From Succinivibrio sp. (GTDB taxonomy: Bacteria; Pseudomonadota; Gammaproteobacteria; Enterobacterales; Succinivibrionaceae), in NCBI GenBank assembly GCA_017635415.1, contig JAGBLM010000080.1, forward strand, positions 1-49,777: 49,777 nt of DNA, read 5' to 3'. A model generated the notes under the pieces. That model did no database searches, was not told the DNA's origin, and saw only the letters and a program-made list of their open reading frames with translations. The translations under genes were made by a program, and so were the position numbers. Numbering within the stretch: the stretch's first letter is position 1; every line of letters begins with the position of its first letter. This document shows, in pieces, positions 25,874 to 33,923 of the stretch.

Positions 25874-26698
25874 ATGAAACTTTTAAAATCACTGACCACT
25901 GTTGCCTTAGCTGCGGCCTTAGGACTTGCTTCTTATGCTCATGCCGCTGACCCGATCGTTGTCAAGGTCGGCGTCGTCGGAGAAAACAACGAACCTTGGA
26001 AAGTCGCTGCAAAAAAACTTGAGGCAGAAAACATCCGGCTTGAAATAGTCAAATTCGCTGACTACACTCTGCCTAACGTTGCTCTTGACAGCGGTGAGAT
26101 TGATCTCAATGCCTTCCAGCATGTGGCCTTTCTTGAAAATCAGAAAAAAGAACGCGGTTTTAAGATCACCAGACTTGCTGACACCATCATCGCCCCTTTA
26201 AGTCTGTTCTCCAATAAATACAAGAGTGTTGATGAAATTCAGGATGGTGACACCATTGCCATTCCAAATGATCCAACCAACGGTGGCAGAGCCCTCAAGG
26301 TATTAGAACTTGCCGGTCTCATCACTCTGGATCCTTCAAAGGGCTACGTTCCTGAGGTTCGCGACATCAAGGAAAACAAGAAAAATATCAAGATTTATGA
26401 AGTAGATGCGGCAAACACTCCAAGTCTGCTTCCGGATGTTGCAGGCGCAATCATCAATGCCAACTACGCTGTTGATAATGGTCTCATCCCTCTTAAGGAC
26501 TCCATTTTCTCCGACTATAATAGGGAAGTTGCCACTATCGACCGCAGCAATCCTTACATCAACATCATCGCTGTACGTGAAGGTCAGGAAAAGAACGAAA
26601 CCTATCTTAAGGTAGCAAAAGCCTATCAGACCAAGGAGGTTGCCGAAAAGATTCTTGAAGTCCGCAAGGGCGCGGAAATTCCTGCATTTGATTACTAG
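25874..26698 (+). CDS. metQ: MetQ/NlpA-family methionine-binding protein
   Basis: The 274-residue protein is the substrate-binding component of a MetNIQ-type methionine ABC transporter (NlpA family). VKVGVVGENNEPWKV opens the mature part, and DYTLPNVALDSGEIDLNAFQH, the family's most conserved segment, lies near 60-80. IPNDPTNGGRAL and NANYAVDNGL follow. Most MetQ proteins are lipoproteins with an LxxC box. Here the signal peptide ends ASYAHA before ADP with no cysteine, so the protein should be a free periplasmic protein. AAGGA lies 7 bases before the ATG. No metN or metI lies in this window. The Met/Cys-rich leader supports methionine (or cystine-related) transport. A terminator follows. Confidence 0.87.
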   Translation: MKLLKSLTTVALAAALGLASYAHAADPIVVKVGVVGENNEPWKVAAKKLEAENIRLEIVKFADYTLPNVALDSGEIDLNAFQHVAFLENQKKERGFKITRLADTIIAPLSLFSNKYKSVDEIQDGDTIAIPNDPTNGGRALKVLELAGLITLDPSKGYVPEVRDIKENKKNIKIYEVDAANTPSLLPDVAGAIINANYAVDNGLIPLKDSIFSDYNREVATIDRSNPYINIIAVREGQEKNETYLKVAKAYQTKEVAEKILEVRKGAEIPAFDY

Positions 26699-26706
26699 GA
26701 AACCAG

Positions 26707-26730
26707 GCCATCCGCAAGGATGGCTTTTTT
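26707..26730 (+). terminator. Intrinsic terminator after metQ
   Basis: GCCATCC and GGATGGC form a 7-bp stem around GCAA, followed by six T. It lies between metQ and the oxidoreductase gene, so the downstream gene depends on readthrough or its own promoter. Confidence 0.88.
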
Positions 26731-26750
26731 CATTCCTTAAGGTCAGTAAT

Positions 26751-28088
26751 ATGAAAGAGACAAGAGTATTTCCCGAAGAGTCCGGGGTAAACGGCTGGTT
26801 TGAAACCAACCGCTATAAGAATCGCACATTTGCAGATTTAAGTCAGTTGCAAAAAGACTACGACTACGTCATTGTCGGAGCCGGTTTTGCCGGAGTTAAT
26901 GCCGCCTTCAGACTCGCCGAACTGCGTCCTGATGCTGCAATAGCACTCTTAGACTGCTTTCCGGTCGGCTACTTTTCCTCAGGTCGCAACGCCGGTTTCA
27001 TAGTTGAGGTTCCGCATGCATCAGGTCTGGTTACAAATTCCAAGGCCTCCCTTGATGATTACCGCTGGCGTTACAACTTCAACAGATCGGTCATCGCCAG
27101 AATGAAGAAAATCATCGATGACCATGCCCTGCAGCTGGACTGGGTCAAATCCGGGGCCTATAAATCATCCGCCATTCCTGAAAGTTTCAGTTACATTGAC
27201 AAGGGTGCGAAATTTTTCGATGCACTGGAAATTCCGTACTCAATTTTAGAACGCGATGAACTAAAGGAACGTCTTGGCACTGATTTCTACCTAAGGTCAA
27301 TCTATACTCCAAACACGGTACTGGTTAATCCGTCTGAAGTGGTCAGAGGTCTTGCCACGATTCTGCCCCAGAATGTCACAGTATTTGAGAATACCGCCGT
27401 CAAAGAAGTTAAGGAAGGCGCTGTACCAAGCGTAATTCTGAAAAACGGTACCGCCCTTAAAGCCGGCAAAGTCATTCTCACCGTGAGCGGTTTTTTGAAG
27501 CATTTTGGCGTAAAGAAAGCGGATCGGGTCTTTGCCATCCACAGTTTTGGCGGTTTTACGCGTGAACTTGACAGCGCAGAAATAGACAGTCTCGGCAGTC
27601 AGATAAGACCTTACGGAACAACCTCCGCGCACCCTGCGGGAGCGACTGTACGCCTCACCAGCACCAGACGTATTCTCGTAAGAACAGTCATCAGATTTGC
27701 CACCTATGACAACATCTCAGAAGAGCGGCTCAACGCTGCCAAGAAAGGTGTAAGACGGGCCTTTGAGCGGCGCTTCCCTTCTCTTGCGCACGTACCGTTT
27801 GAATATTTCTACGGAGGATACATTCCGTTTACCATGAATTCCCAGCCGTTTTTCGGTCAGGTCGGAGAAAATGTTTTTGCCGGCGCGGTAGGAGAGGGAG
27901 CAGGAGTAACCAGAGCTTCAACGGTCGGACTCTATCTTGCTGATCTCATAGAAGGCGTGGACAGCGAGGAACTGCGCTATGTGCAAAAGACCTTTGTTCC
28001 GAGTTATATTGCACCGGAACCTTTCAGAACCATAGGCGCAAACGCCAGAATTCTCTGGGACAATATTCACGCAAAAATTGAAGTCTGA
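26751..28088 (+). CDS. FAD-dependent amino-acid oxidase-like protein (DAO family)
   Basis: The 445-residue protein has the DAO-type FAD fold. DYVIVGAGFAGVNAAFRLAE (residues 38-57, GxGxxG at 43-48) is the dinucleotide-binding motif, SSGRNAGFI near 75-83 is the segment next to the flavin, and GGYIPFTMNSQPFFGQVGEN and GEGAGVTRASTVGLYLADLI near the C-terminus are typical of gamma-glutamylputrescine oxidase-like proteins. It should oxidise an amine or amino acid; the substrate is not readable. I chose the ATG at 26751 (AAGGT 7 bases upstream, N-terminus similar to PuuB-type proteins) over earlier in-frame starts inside metQ. Its position behind metQ suggests a link to amino-acid use, possibly methionine, but a terminator separates them. 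It ends 7 bases before the convergent tRNA cluster. Confidence 0.78.
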   Translation: MKETRVFPEESGVNGWFETNRYKNRTFADLSQLQKDYDYVIVGAGFAGVNAAFRLAELRPDAAIALLDCFPVGYFSSGRNAGFIVEVPHASGLVTNSKASLDDYRWRYNFNRSVIARMKKIIDDHALQLDWVKSGAYKSSAIPESFSYIDKGAKFFDALEIPYSILERDELKERLGTDFYLRSIYTPNTVLVNPSEVVRGLATILPQNVTVFENTAVKEVKEGAVPSVILKNGTALKAGKVILTVSGFLKHFGVKKADRVFAIHSFGGFTRELDSAEIDSLGSQIRPYGTTSAHPAGATVRLTSTRRILVRTVIRFATYDNISEERLNAAKKGVRRAFERRFPSLAHVPFEYFYGGYIPFTMNSQPFFGQVGENVFAGAVGEGAGVTRASTVGLYLADLIEGVDSEELRYVQKTFVPSYIAPEPFRTIGANARILWDNIHAKIEV

Positions 28089-28095
28089 CAGAAGG

Positions 28096-28179
28096 TGGTG
28101 CGGGAGAAGAGACTCGAACTCTTACACACTAGGCGCCAGAACCTAAATCTGGTGCGTCTACCAATTCCGCCACTCCCGC
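28096..28179 (-). tRNA. tRNA-Leu (anticodon UAG)
   Basis: Class II tRNA with encoded CCA. The acceptor GCGGGAG pairs with CTCCCGC, the anticodon stem is CCAGA/TCTGG, and the loop TTTAGGT gives UAG (CUA/CUG codons). It closely matches E. coli tRNA-Leu(UAG). It is the last gene of a four-tRNA operon. Confidence 0.96.
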
Positions 28180-28209
28180 AAAACGTCGAAATGCGTTATC
28201 TTGAAATGA

Positions 28210-28286
28210 TGGGGTGGCTAGAGGGTCTCGAACCCACGACAACTGGAATCACAATCCAGGACTCTACCAACTGAGCTATAGCCACC
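28210..28286 (-). tRNA. tRNA-His (anticodon GUG)
   Basis: Reads GGTGGCTATAGCTCAGTTGG at its 5' end (with the extra G-1 of histidine tRNA), anticodon loop ATTGTGATT, T-loop TTCGAGA and encoded CCA. It is nearly identical to E. coli tRNA-His. Third gene of the operon. Confidence 0.97.
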
Positions 28287-28315
28287 ATAGAGACAGTTAA
28301 GAATCGTTCAAGTAT

Positions 28316-28392
28316 TGGCGCGTCCTGAAGGAATCGAACCTTCGACCCACAGCTTAGAAGGCTGTTGCTCTATCCAACTGAGCTAAGGACGC
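28316..28392 (-). tRNA. tRNA-Arg (anticodon UCU)
   Basis: GCGTCCTTAGCTCAGTTGGA at the 5' end, anticodon loop CTTCTAA (UCU; AGA/AGG codons), T-loop TTCGATT and encoded CCA. Similar to E. coli argU. Second gene of the operon. Confidence 0.96.
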
Positions 28393-28407
28393 ATCAACAG
28401 AGGTCCT

Positions 28408-28484
28408 TGGTCGGTGATATAGGATTTGAACCTACGACCCCCTCGTCCCGAACGAGATGCGCTACCAGTCTGCGCTAATCACCG
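28408..28484 (-). tRNA. tRNA-Pro (anticodon CGG)
   Basis: CGGTGATTAGCGCAGACTGG at the 5' end, anticodon loop TTCGGGA (CGG), T-loop TTCAAAT and encoded CCA. Similar to E. coli proK. First gene of the operon, about 11 bases behind the predicted transcription start. Confidence 0.95.
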
Positions 28485-28501
28485 ATTCTTAACGGGAGAG
28501 T

Positions 28502-28530
28502 ATGATACCGATTTTACTGACTAAGGTCAA
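28502..28530 (-). promoter_or_regulatory. Promoter of the tRNA operon Pro-Arg-His-Leu
   Basis: On the minus strand TTGACC (28525-28530) and TATCAT (28502-28507) are exactly 17 bases apart. The predicted start lies near 28495. Confidence 0.7.
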
Positions 28531-28685
28531 ACATTTTTTTTAATATTTTTTCGGTCTGTCGGTCAGTTACGGTTGAAGCGCAGAAAAATGCGTTTTTTGA
28601 GGGCATCGTCCTTAAAAAACACAAAAATTTAACAAGCGTCGCATTTTTGTTACAATTCGTGTCACCAAAAAGAGGTAATGGATCG

Positions 28686-29522
28686 ATGTTTCTAGGATTA
28701 TCTTATGCAGAAATCGGGATCACCCTCGGTGTTCTGCTGTTATGCGGTCTGGGTGCTGGATTTTTAGCCGGTCTACTGGGAGTCGGTGGCGGAATTGTCT
28801 TTGTTCCGTGTTTTTACTTTATCTATACACTTTTCTTCCATGTACCGGCCGAAGTTGCCATAGTTGTTGCAACCGGTACCTCTCTACTGTGCATGATTCC
28901 GACTTCAATATCTGCGGCGATGTATCAGTACAGAGCTGGAAATTCCGATATTGCACTCATTAAAAGATGGTCGGTAGCCATGCTTGCCGGTGTTGCAGTC
29001 GGTGCAGTAATCTCCTCCTTATACGGAGGCAAGTGGCTTGCCGTAATGTTTGGCTCGGTGATGCTCGTCAACAGCGCCAATACTCTGCTAAGAGCAAAGG
29101 CAAAACCAGCCTACAGTTCCCTGCCGCAGCCTTTCTATCAGAGAATTATCGGCTTTTGCATCGCCTGTTTTTCAGTAATGCTCGGTATAGGCGGCGGAAC
29201 ACTAACCGTCCCTGTGCTCAACGCCTGTTCGGTTCCTCCCCACAAATCCGTCGGAACCTCATCAGCCGTCTCATTGTTTGTCTGTGTGCCGGGCGCAATT
29301 ATCATGATGCTTTCAAGCGCCACCGAAGCAGGATCTCCGGTTGGGACCTTTGGGCATGTCAATGTGCTGACCGCGCTTTGCGTGGTACCGATCTCCATTC
29401 TTGCCGCACCAATGGGAGTCAACATCGGCAAGAAAATCAGACCTGTCACATTAAAAAGAATTTTTGCGGTGGCTTTATTTATTATCAGTCTTCGCATGCT
29501 GTACAGCGGTCTGTTCGACTAA
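28686..29522 (+). CDS. TauE/SafE-type sulfite/anion exporter family permease
   Basis: The 278-residue membrane protein belongs to the TauE/SafE (TSUP) family of anion permeases. It has the two repeated halves of the family, each with a glycine-rich motif: [18 protein letters not shown] near 24-41 and [19 protein letters not shown] near 160-178. About eight hydrophobic segments are visible. The transported compound is not evident; family members handle sulfite, sulfoacetate or related sulfur compounds. I placed the start at the ATG at 28686 (AGAGG 10 bases upstream); the frame extends back to a TTG at 28647 without a better signal. folD follows after 13 bases, so the two are cotranscribed. Confidence 0.87.
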   Translation: MFLGLSYAEIGITLGVLLLCGLGAGFLAGLLGVGGGIVFVPCFYFIYTLFFHVPAEVAIVVATGTSLLCMIPTSISAAMYQYRAGNSDIALIKRWSVAMLAGVAVGAVISSLYGGKWLAVMFGSVMLVNSANTLLRAKAKPAYSSLPQPFYQRIIGFCIACFSVMLGIGGGTLTVPVLNACSVPPHKSVGTSSAVSLFVCVPGAIIMMLSSATEAGSPVGTFGHVNVLTALCVVPISILAAPMGVNIGKKIRPVTLKRIFAVALFIISLRMLYSGLFD

Positions 29523-29535
29523 ACAGGAGAGTTAT

Positions 29536-30399
29536 ATGACAGCCCAAAATATTGATGGCAAAGAAATCGCCAGAAATCTTCGCGCAAAGTTAAAAGAAGA
29601 GGTGGACTCGCTCGCAGGCAGGGGCTGCAGACGTCCCGGACTTGCTGTTATTTTAGTAGGCGAAGATCCTGCCTCGCAGGTTTACGTAAGGAATAAACAT
29701 CGTGCCTGTGAGGATGTAGGCATCAGGTCTTTTGCCTATAATCTCCCTGCCGATACTACCCAGAAAGAACTTGACAGACTTGTTGACGAATGCAACAGCA
29801 ACGAAGAAATCGACGGTATTCTGGTGCAGTTTCCTCTGCCGTCCCACCTTGATGAAACCTCAATTGTGGAACGTATCAGTCCATCTAAGGATGTGGACGG
29901 CTTTCATCCGTACAACGTCGGCAGGCTGGTGCAGAGAATCCCTTATGTCTGCGCCTGTACCCCTCACGGTATCATGACCATGCTGCATCAGACCTTAGGA
30001 CAAAATCTTAAGGGTATCAATGCGGTGATCGTCGGAGCATCCAATATTGTCGGTCGTCCAATGGCCCTTGAACTGCTGCTTGCCGGCTGTACCGTTACCG
30101 TCACGCACCGCTTCACCAAACCTCAGGATCTTGAAAGACAGATAAGAAACGCCGACCTGCTGGTTGTCGCTGTCGGCAAACCTCGTTTTATCAACGGCGA
30201 CTGGGTCAAGGATGGCGCCACAGTAATCGATGTCGGAATCAACCGGTTGGCTGACGGCTCACTGTGCGGTGATATTGATTATGAAAAGGCTAAAGAACAT
30301 GCGGCGTTCATCACCCCTGTACCAGGCGGTGTAGGTCCGATGACCATCGCAACACTAATGGAAAACACAATTACACTATATAAAAGCCATCTAGAATAG
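29536..30399 (+). CDS. folD: Methylenetetrahydrofolate dehydrogenase/cyclohydrolase FolD
   Basis: The 287-residue bifunctional enzyme oxidises 5,10-methylene-THF with NADP and hydrolyses the methenyl form to 10-formyl-THF, the one-carbon donor for purines (PurH) and fMet. All signatures are present: [14 protein letters not shown] with the catalytic lysine near 55, [14 protein letters not shown] near 98-111, [14 protein letters not shown] near 165-178 and [18 protein letters not shown] at the C-terminus. The ATG at 29536 is preceded by AGGAG. Second gene after the TauE-like permease; a strong bidirectional terminator follows. Confidence 0.96.
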   Translation: MTAQNIDGKEIARNLRAKLKEEVDSLAGRGCRRPGLAVILVGEDPASQVYVRNKHRACEDVGIRSFAYNLPADTTQKELDRLVDECNSNEEIDGILVQFPLPSHLDETSIVERISPSKDVDGFHPYNVGRLVQRIPYVCACTPHGIMTMLHQTLGQNLKGINAVIVGASNIVGRPMALELLLAGCTVTVTHRFTKPQDLERQIRNADLLVVAVGKPRFINGDWVKDGATVIDVGINRLADGSLCGDIDYEKAKEHAAFITPVPGGVGPMTIATLMENTITLYKSHLE

Positions 30400-30400
30400 A

Positions 30401-30436
30401 AAGATTAAGGGGTCACATTCGTGACCCCCTAATCTT
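30401..30436. terminator. Bidirectional terminator between folD and the YdcA-like gene
   Basis: AAGATTA-A-GGGGTCAC pairs with GTGACCCC-C-TAATCTT (15 of 16 positions) around ATTC. ATTTTCT follows on the plus strand and TTTCTATTC on the minus strand, so it can serve both convergent genes. Confidence 0.8.
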
Positions 30437-30818
30437 ATTTTCTGTTGATGTATTTGCGGTTGTACTTACCATCCTCATAGCGAATACAGTTTAACTTGGA
30501 CGAACTTGTCGAACCATCCTTGCAGATAAACTGTTTGCCCTGACAGTGATCGATACCGCCCTTGGTGCCGCTGCAGGGCGTATTTGGAGTGAAATTCCCC
30601 TTGTTTTCACGCAGGTATTCACGACAGTCACGCTTTGACTCGCTCACCGAACCGTCCTTACACACAAACTGCGCTCCGCTGCATTTGGCAATTCCGCCCT
30701 TTGCGCCGGAACAGGGGGTATTCATCTGCGTCCCCTTTGCATAAACAGCAGTAGGCGCAGATGCGGCAAGCATCATTGAACAACCAAGCATTAAGAGGAT
30801 TTTTGCGTTTTTATTCAT
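30435..30818 (-). CDS. Secreted protein with two tandem YdcA-like cysteine domains
   Basis: The 127-residue protein has a signal peptide (MNKNAKILLMLGCSMMLAAS, cleavage likely after VYA) and then two copies of a roughly 45-residue domain. Copy one runs TPCSGAKGGIAKCSGAQFVC then KDGS; copy two TPCSGTKGGIDHCQGKQFIC then KDGS. Each copy has four cysteines, probably forming two disulfides in the periplasm. A single copy of this pattern (PCSG-K-GGI-x-x-C, FVCNDGS, SK-x-x-C) is seen in the small E. coli protein YdcA, whose function is unknown. The ATG at 30818 is preferred over that at 30827 because GGGAGA lies at proper distance only from the former. Convergent to folD. Confidence 0.75.
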   Translation of the reverse strand: MNKNAKILLMLGCSMMLAASAPTAVYAKGTQMNTPCSGAKGGIAKCSGAQFVCKDGSVSESKRDCREYLRENKGNFTPNTPCSGTKGGIDHCQGKQFICKDGSTSSSKLNCIRYEDGKYNRKYINRK

Positions 30819-30863
30819 AAACAGCATCTCCCAAAAAACGCCGTCGGGCAGGTTAGTTCCGCA

Positions 30864-32072
30864 TCATTTTGCCAGCAGATCACAAAGTTCATCCATGGCA
30901 ACATCCGGATTTACATCGGCAGAATAGTCAATTCCGTCGATTTCAAAGCCGAAAAGCTGCAGGAACTGTTTCTTGTAATCAGCGTAGTCACTGATGGCGG
31001 ACAGATTCTCGGTTGTAACCTGCTGCCACAGTTCCTTACATTTATTCTGTACGCTGTCGGCAAGTTCCCAGCTGTCCATACGGATACGACCCTCGTCATC
31101 CTGCTCGGTATCCTTGCCGTACAGTGAAGCAGAGAACAGACGGAAAATGTGTTCCACGACAGATTCATAAGTATTCTGCTCACGCATGACTCTAAAGCAC
31201 AGAGAAATGTACAGCGGCATCACCGGAATAGCAGAAGAAGCCTGGGTAACCACTGATTTGAGCACAGCCACACGAGCATCGCCGTGGACTGCAGCAAGAC
31301 GCTCACGGTTGGCTTTGGCGGCTCTGTCCAGGTCTTCCTTGGCCTTGCCCAGTGAACCGTGCCAGTAGATAGGCCAGGTAATCTCCGTACCAATATAACT
31401 GTAGGCAACAGTCTTGCAGTTTTCGGCAAGGACGCCGGCCTTTGAGAGAGCATCTATCCACAGTTCCCAGTCCTGACCGCCCATTACCTTGACGGTATTC
31501 TCAACTTCTTCAGGAGTTGCCGGGTCAATGGTGGCTTCAATAATGCAGTCCTTATTGGTGTCGATTGCGGTAGAAACGTACGGTTTGCCGATCGGTTTTA
31601 ATGATGAACGGACAACTTCACCGCTCTGTGGCATTTTACGCACCGGTGCGGCCAGAGAATAAACAACAAGGTCAACCTTGCCTCCCAGATCTTTTTTAAT
31701 AATCTCGATAGCCTGGCGGCGGCACTCATCGGAAAAGGCATCACCATTTATGTTTCTGGCAACAAGTCCTTCTTCCTTGGCAAATTTGGTAAAAGCAGCG
31801 GAGTTGTACCAACCGGCAGAACCAGGACGCTTCTCAGAACCAGGCTTTTCGAAAAACACCCCCAAAGTTGCGGCGCCTGCACCAAAAGCTGCGCTAATAC
31901 GTGAGGCAAGACCGTAGCCGGTAGAAGCACCGATCACCAGAACCGATTTAGGACCGTTTTCAATTCTGCCCTGAGATTTGACATAATCAATCTGCTGTCT
32001 GACATTAGCTTCACATCCTGTCGGATGTGTGGTTACACAAATAACTCCACGAACTTTTGGTTCAATAACCAT
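30864..32072 (-). CDS. fabV: Enoyl-ACP reductase FabV (NADH)
   Basis: The 402-residue protein is the FabV-type trans-2-enoyl-ACP reductase, which completes each round of fatty-acid elongation. It is larger than FabI and naturally less sensitive to triclosan. [17 protein letters not shown] is the family N-terminus and [17 protein letters not shown] the NADH-binding motif. [10 protein letters not shown] holds the Tyr-x8-Lys catalytic pair (about Y235 and K244). [13 protein letters not shown] is the usual end. Length is standard. The same fold serves as trans-2-enoyl-CoA reductase in some bacteria. No FabI is in the window, so whether it is the sole enoyl reductase is not known. Confidence 0.96.
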   Translation of the reverse strand: MVIEPKVRGVICVTTHPTGCEANVRQQIDYVKSQGRIENGPKSVLVIGASTGYGLASRISAAFGAGAATLGVFFEKPGSEKRPGSAGWYNSAAFTKFAKEEGLVARNINGDAFSDECRRQAIEIIKKDLGGKVDLVVYSLAAPVRKMPQSGEVVRSSLKPIGKPYVSTAIDTNKDCIIEATIDPATPEEVENTVKVMGGQDWELWIDALSKAGVLAENCKTVAYSYIGTEITWPIYWHGSLGKAKEDLDRAAKANRERLAAVHGDARVAVLKSVVTQASSAIPVMPLYISLCFRVMREQNTYESVVEHIFRLFSASLYGKDTEQDDEGRIRMDSWELADSVQNKCKELWQQVTTENLSAISDYADYKKQFLQLFGFEIDGIDYSADVNPDVAMDELCDLLAK

Positions 32073-32191
32073 CTTTTAAATTCTCCATATAATCATTGTC
32101 CTTGCGGACATTCTGCTTAATGCACGCGCAGAATCTGCCGCTAATTTTACCACATTAGCAATCATGATTAAGTGCTGTACGTCGTCTATCC

Positions 32192-32219
32192 TTTACTAAC
32201 GATGAGGTTGCGTTATAAT
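32192..32219 (+). promoter_or_regulatory. Sigma-70 promoter of dacB
   Basis: TTTACT (32192-32197) and TATAAT (32214-32219) lie 16 bases apart, giving a leader of about 30 bases before the dacB ATG. Confidence 0.6.
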
Positions 32220-32255
32220 CTCGTAATCTTTATCTAACTGACTTACATTAATATC

Positions 32256-33737
32256 ATGCGTAAATTTATTCTCTGTGCAGCAGTCCTCTGTGCTGTTTAT
32301 AATTTGCCTGCTCTGGCAGTACCAGCCGAAAGTACTCCTGTTGAAGGTGCCAATATCGCTGTAGCCTATCAGCTGCCAAACAGCGAAAAGGTCTACGGAC
32401 AGAATTTTGATACCTATTATCATCCGGCCTCTACCCAGAAACTGCTCACTGGACTTAGCGCCATACTCTATCTTGGTCACCAGTGGAAAATGAAGACTGA
32501 ACTTAAGGTTTCAGACTCTGCTTTTAACGCAAAGGGCCTTAATGTCGATAAGAACGGTATTCTAAGAGGTGATGTCCTGCTAAGATTCACAGGAGATCCG
32601 ACCTTTGACACCAAAAAATTCCACACTCTGGTGCAGAGTCTGGAAAAGGCCGGCGTAAAGCACATCAAGGGTTCGGTTATTCTCGATGTCAGTCGCTTCG
32701 GCGGCAAATCACGCGGCAACGGCTGGTCATGGGATGATCTGCCGATCTGCTTTACTGCACCTGCTGCACCTATCATCATCAACCGCAACTGCGTCTTTGC
32801 CCAACTGCAGCCTCATGGCGAAGGTTCTGTGGCCACACCGGTCATCAGCGGAGGCAGTCCGATAGGCATCACCTCGGATGCGGTGGCGGTTAAACCGGCA
32901 AACTACGGCGGAGACTGCGAACTTGAAGCCAATATGTACATCGACAACAAATATCACATTACAGGCTGTGTTCCTATTCAGGAAAAGAATAAACCCTGGC
33001 CTCTTTCGCTGTCTGTTGCCGATCCTGAAGCCTGGGGTACTGACTGGACCGCCATGATCATGAGCAGTCACAATATCACCTACGATCAGATAAAAATCGC
33101 CCGTAAGGCTCTGTCAGGCTTCACTACCATCAGCACCGTGGAGTCTGCCCCGCTTGGCGAACTGGTAAAATACATGCTCTATAAGTCAAACAATCTTTAT
33201 GCTGATGCCATCGCCAAAAACCTCGCCGCAGAATACTACGGTCTGCCTGCCACCTATTACCGGGCAACCAAGGCCATCATAAGCATTTTAAAGAAATATG
33301 CCAGCGTTGACCTTGGCAATGCCTATCTGGTGGATGGTTCAGGTTTATCTCCGCATAACCTGATTACTCCTCATCAGATGCTTAATCTTTTAGACTTCAT
33401 CAACAAAAACGACAACAAGGTTCAGTTTGTCAAACTGATGCCTGTTGCCGATGAAAGCGGCACTCTCAAATGGAGAGGTTCAGTACGCGAGGCACCTCTG
33501 GCCAAAAACGTTACTGCCAAAACCGGAGCGCTGCAGAATGTCTCAAATCTTGCAGGACTCGTCACGACCAGAAGCGGAGTCAGAGTTCCTTTTGTCGTCT
33601 TTTCAAATTCTCTCTCCTATCCGGAAAAGATCAGAGACCAGGTGAGATTTCACCGTATTGCCCAGCCATCACTCAAATACGAGCGTTACGTACTTGAAAA
33701 TATCTACAACGAAAAGGTCATGGGCAGAGATTTCTAG
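32256..33737 (+). CDS. dacB: D-Ala-D-Ala carboxypeptidase/endopeptidase DacB (PBP4)
   Basis: The 493-residue class C penicillin-binding protein trims and cleaves peptidoglycan crosslinks in the periplasm. A signal peptide ends near ALA (residue 21). The three active-site motifs are present: STQK at 59-62 (SxxK), SNN in LYKSNNLYADA near 310 (SxN), and KTG in TAKTGALQNVS near 420. The large insertion between SxxK and SxN is the PBP4-specific domain II/III. Length is similar to E. coli DacB (477). The gene has its own TATAAT promoter and is divergent from fabV. Confidence 0.94.
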   Translation: MRKFILCAAVLCAVYNLPALAVPAESTPVEGANIAVAYQLPNSEKVYGQNFDTYYHPASTQKLLTGLSAILYLGHQWKMKTELKVSDSAFNAKGLNVDKNGILRGDVLLRFTGDPTFDTKKFHTLVQSLEKAGVKHIKGSVILDVSRFGGKSRGNGWSWDDLPICFTAPAAPIIINRNCVFAQLQPHGEGSVATPVISGGSPIGITSDAVAVKPANYGGDCELEANMYIDNKYHITGCVPIQEKNKPWPLSLSVADPEAWGTDWTAMIMSSHNITYDQIKIARKALSGFTTISTVESAPLGELVKYMLYKSNNLYADAIAKNLAAEYYGLPATYYRATKAIISILKKYASVDLGNAYLVDGSGLSPHNLITPHQMLNLLDFINKNDNKVQFVKLMPVADESGTLKWRGSVREAPLAKNVTAKTGALQNVSNLAGLVTTRSGVRVPFVVFSNSLSYPEKIRDQVRFHRIAQPSLKYERYVLENIYNEKVMGRDF

Positions 33738-33750
33738 ACTTTTCTTCAGG

Positions 33751-33783
33751 CAGGACCGTCAGTTTCCTGTACGAACGGTCCTG
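33751..33783 (+). terminator. Hairpin after dacB, possible terminator
   Basis: CAGGACCGT and ACGGTCCTG form a perfect 9-bp stem around a 15-base loop. There is no long T run, so terminator strength is doubtful. Confidence 0.45.
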
Positions 33784-33923
33784 TGTTCTGCAATCCAGTC
33801 CTGCTTCCCAAAACACTATTTGACTGACAAATAGCAGAGAAATTTATTTTCACTTCTCTATTGGTGTAAAATCAATTTCACTCAAAACCAAAAACAAACT
33901 GTATATAACGGGTATTAATCAAA

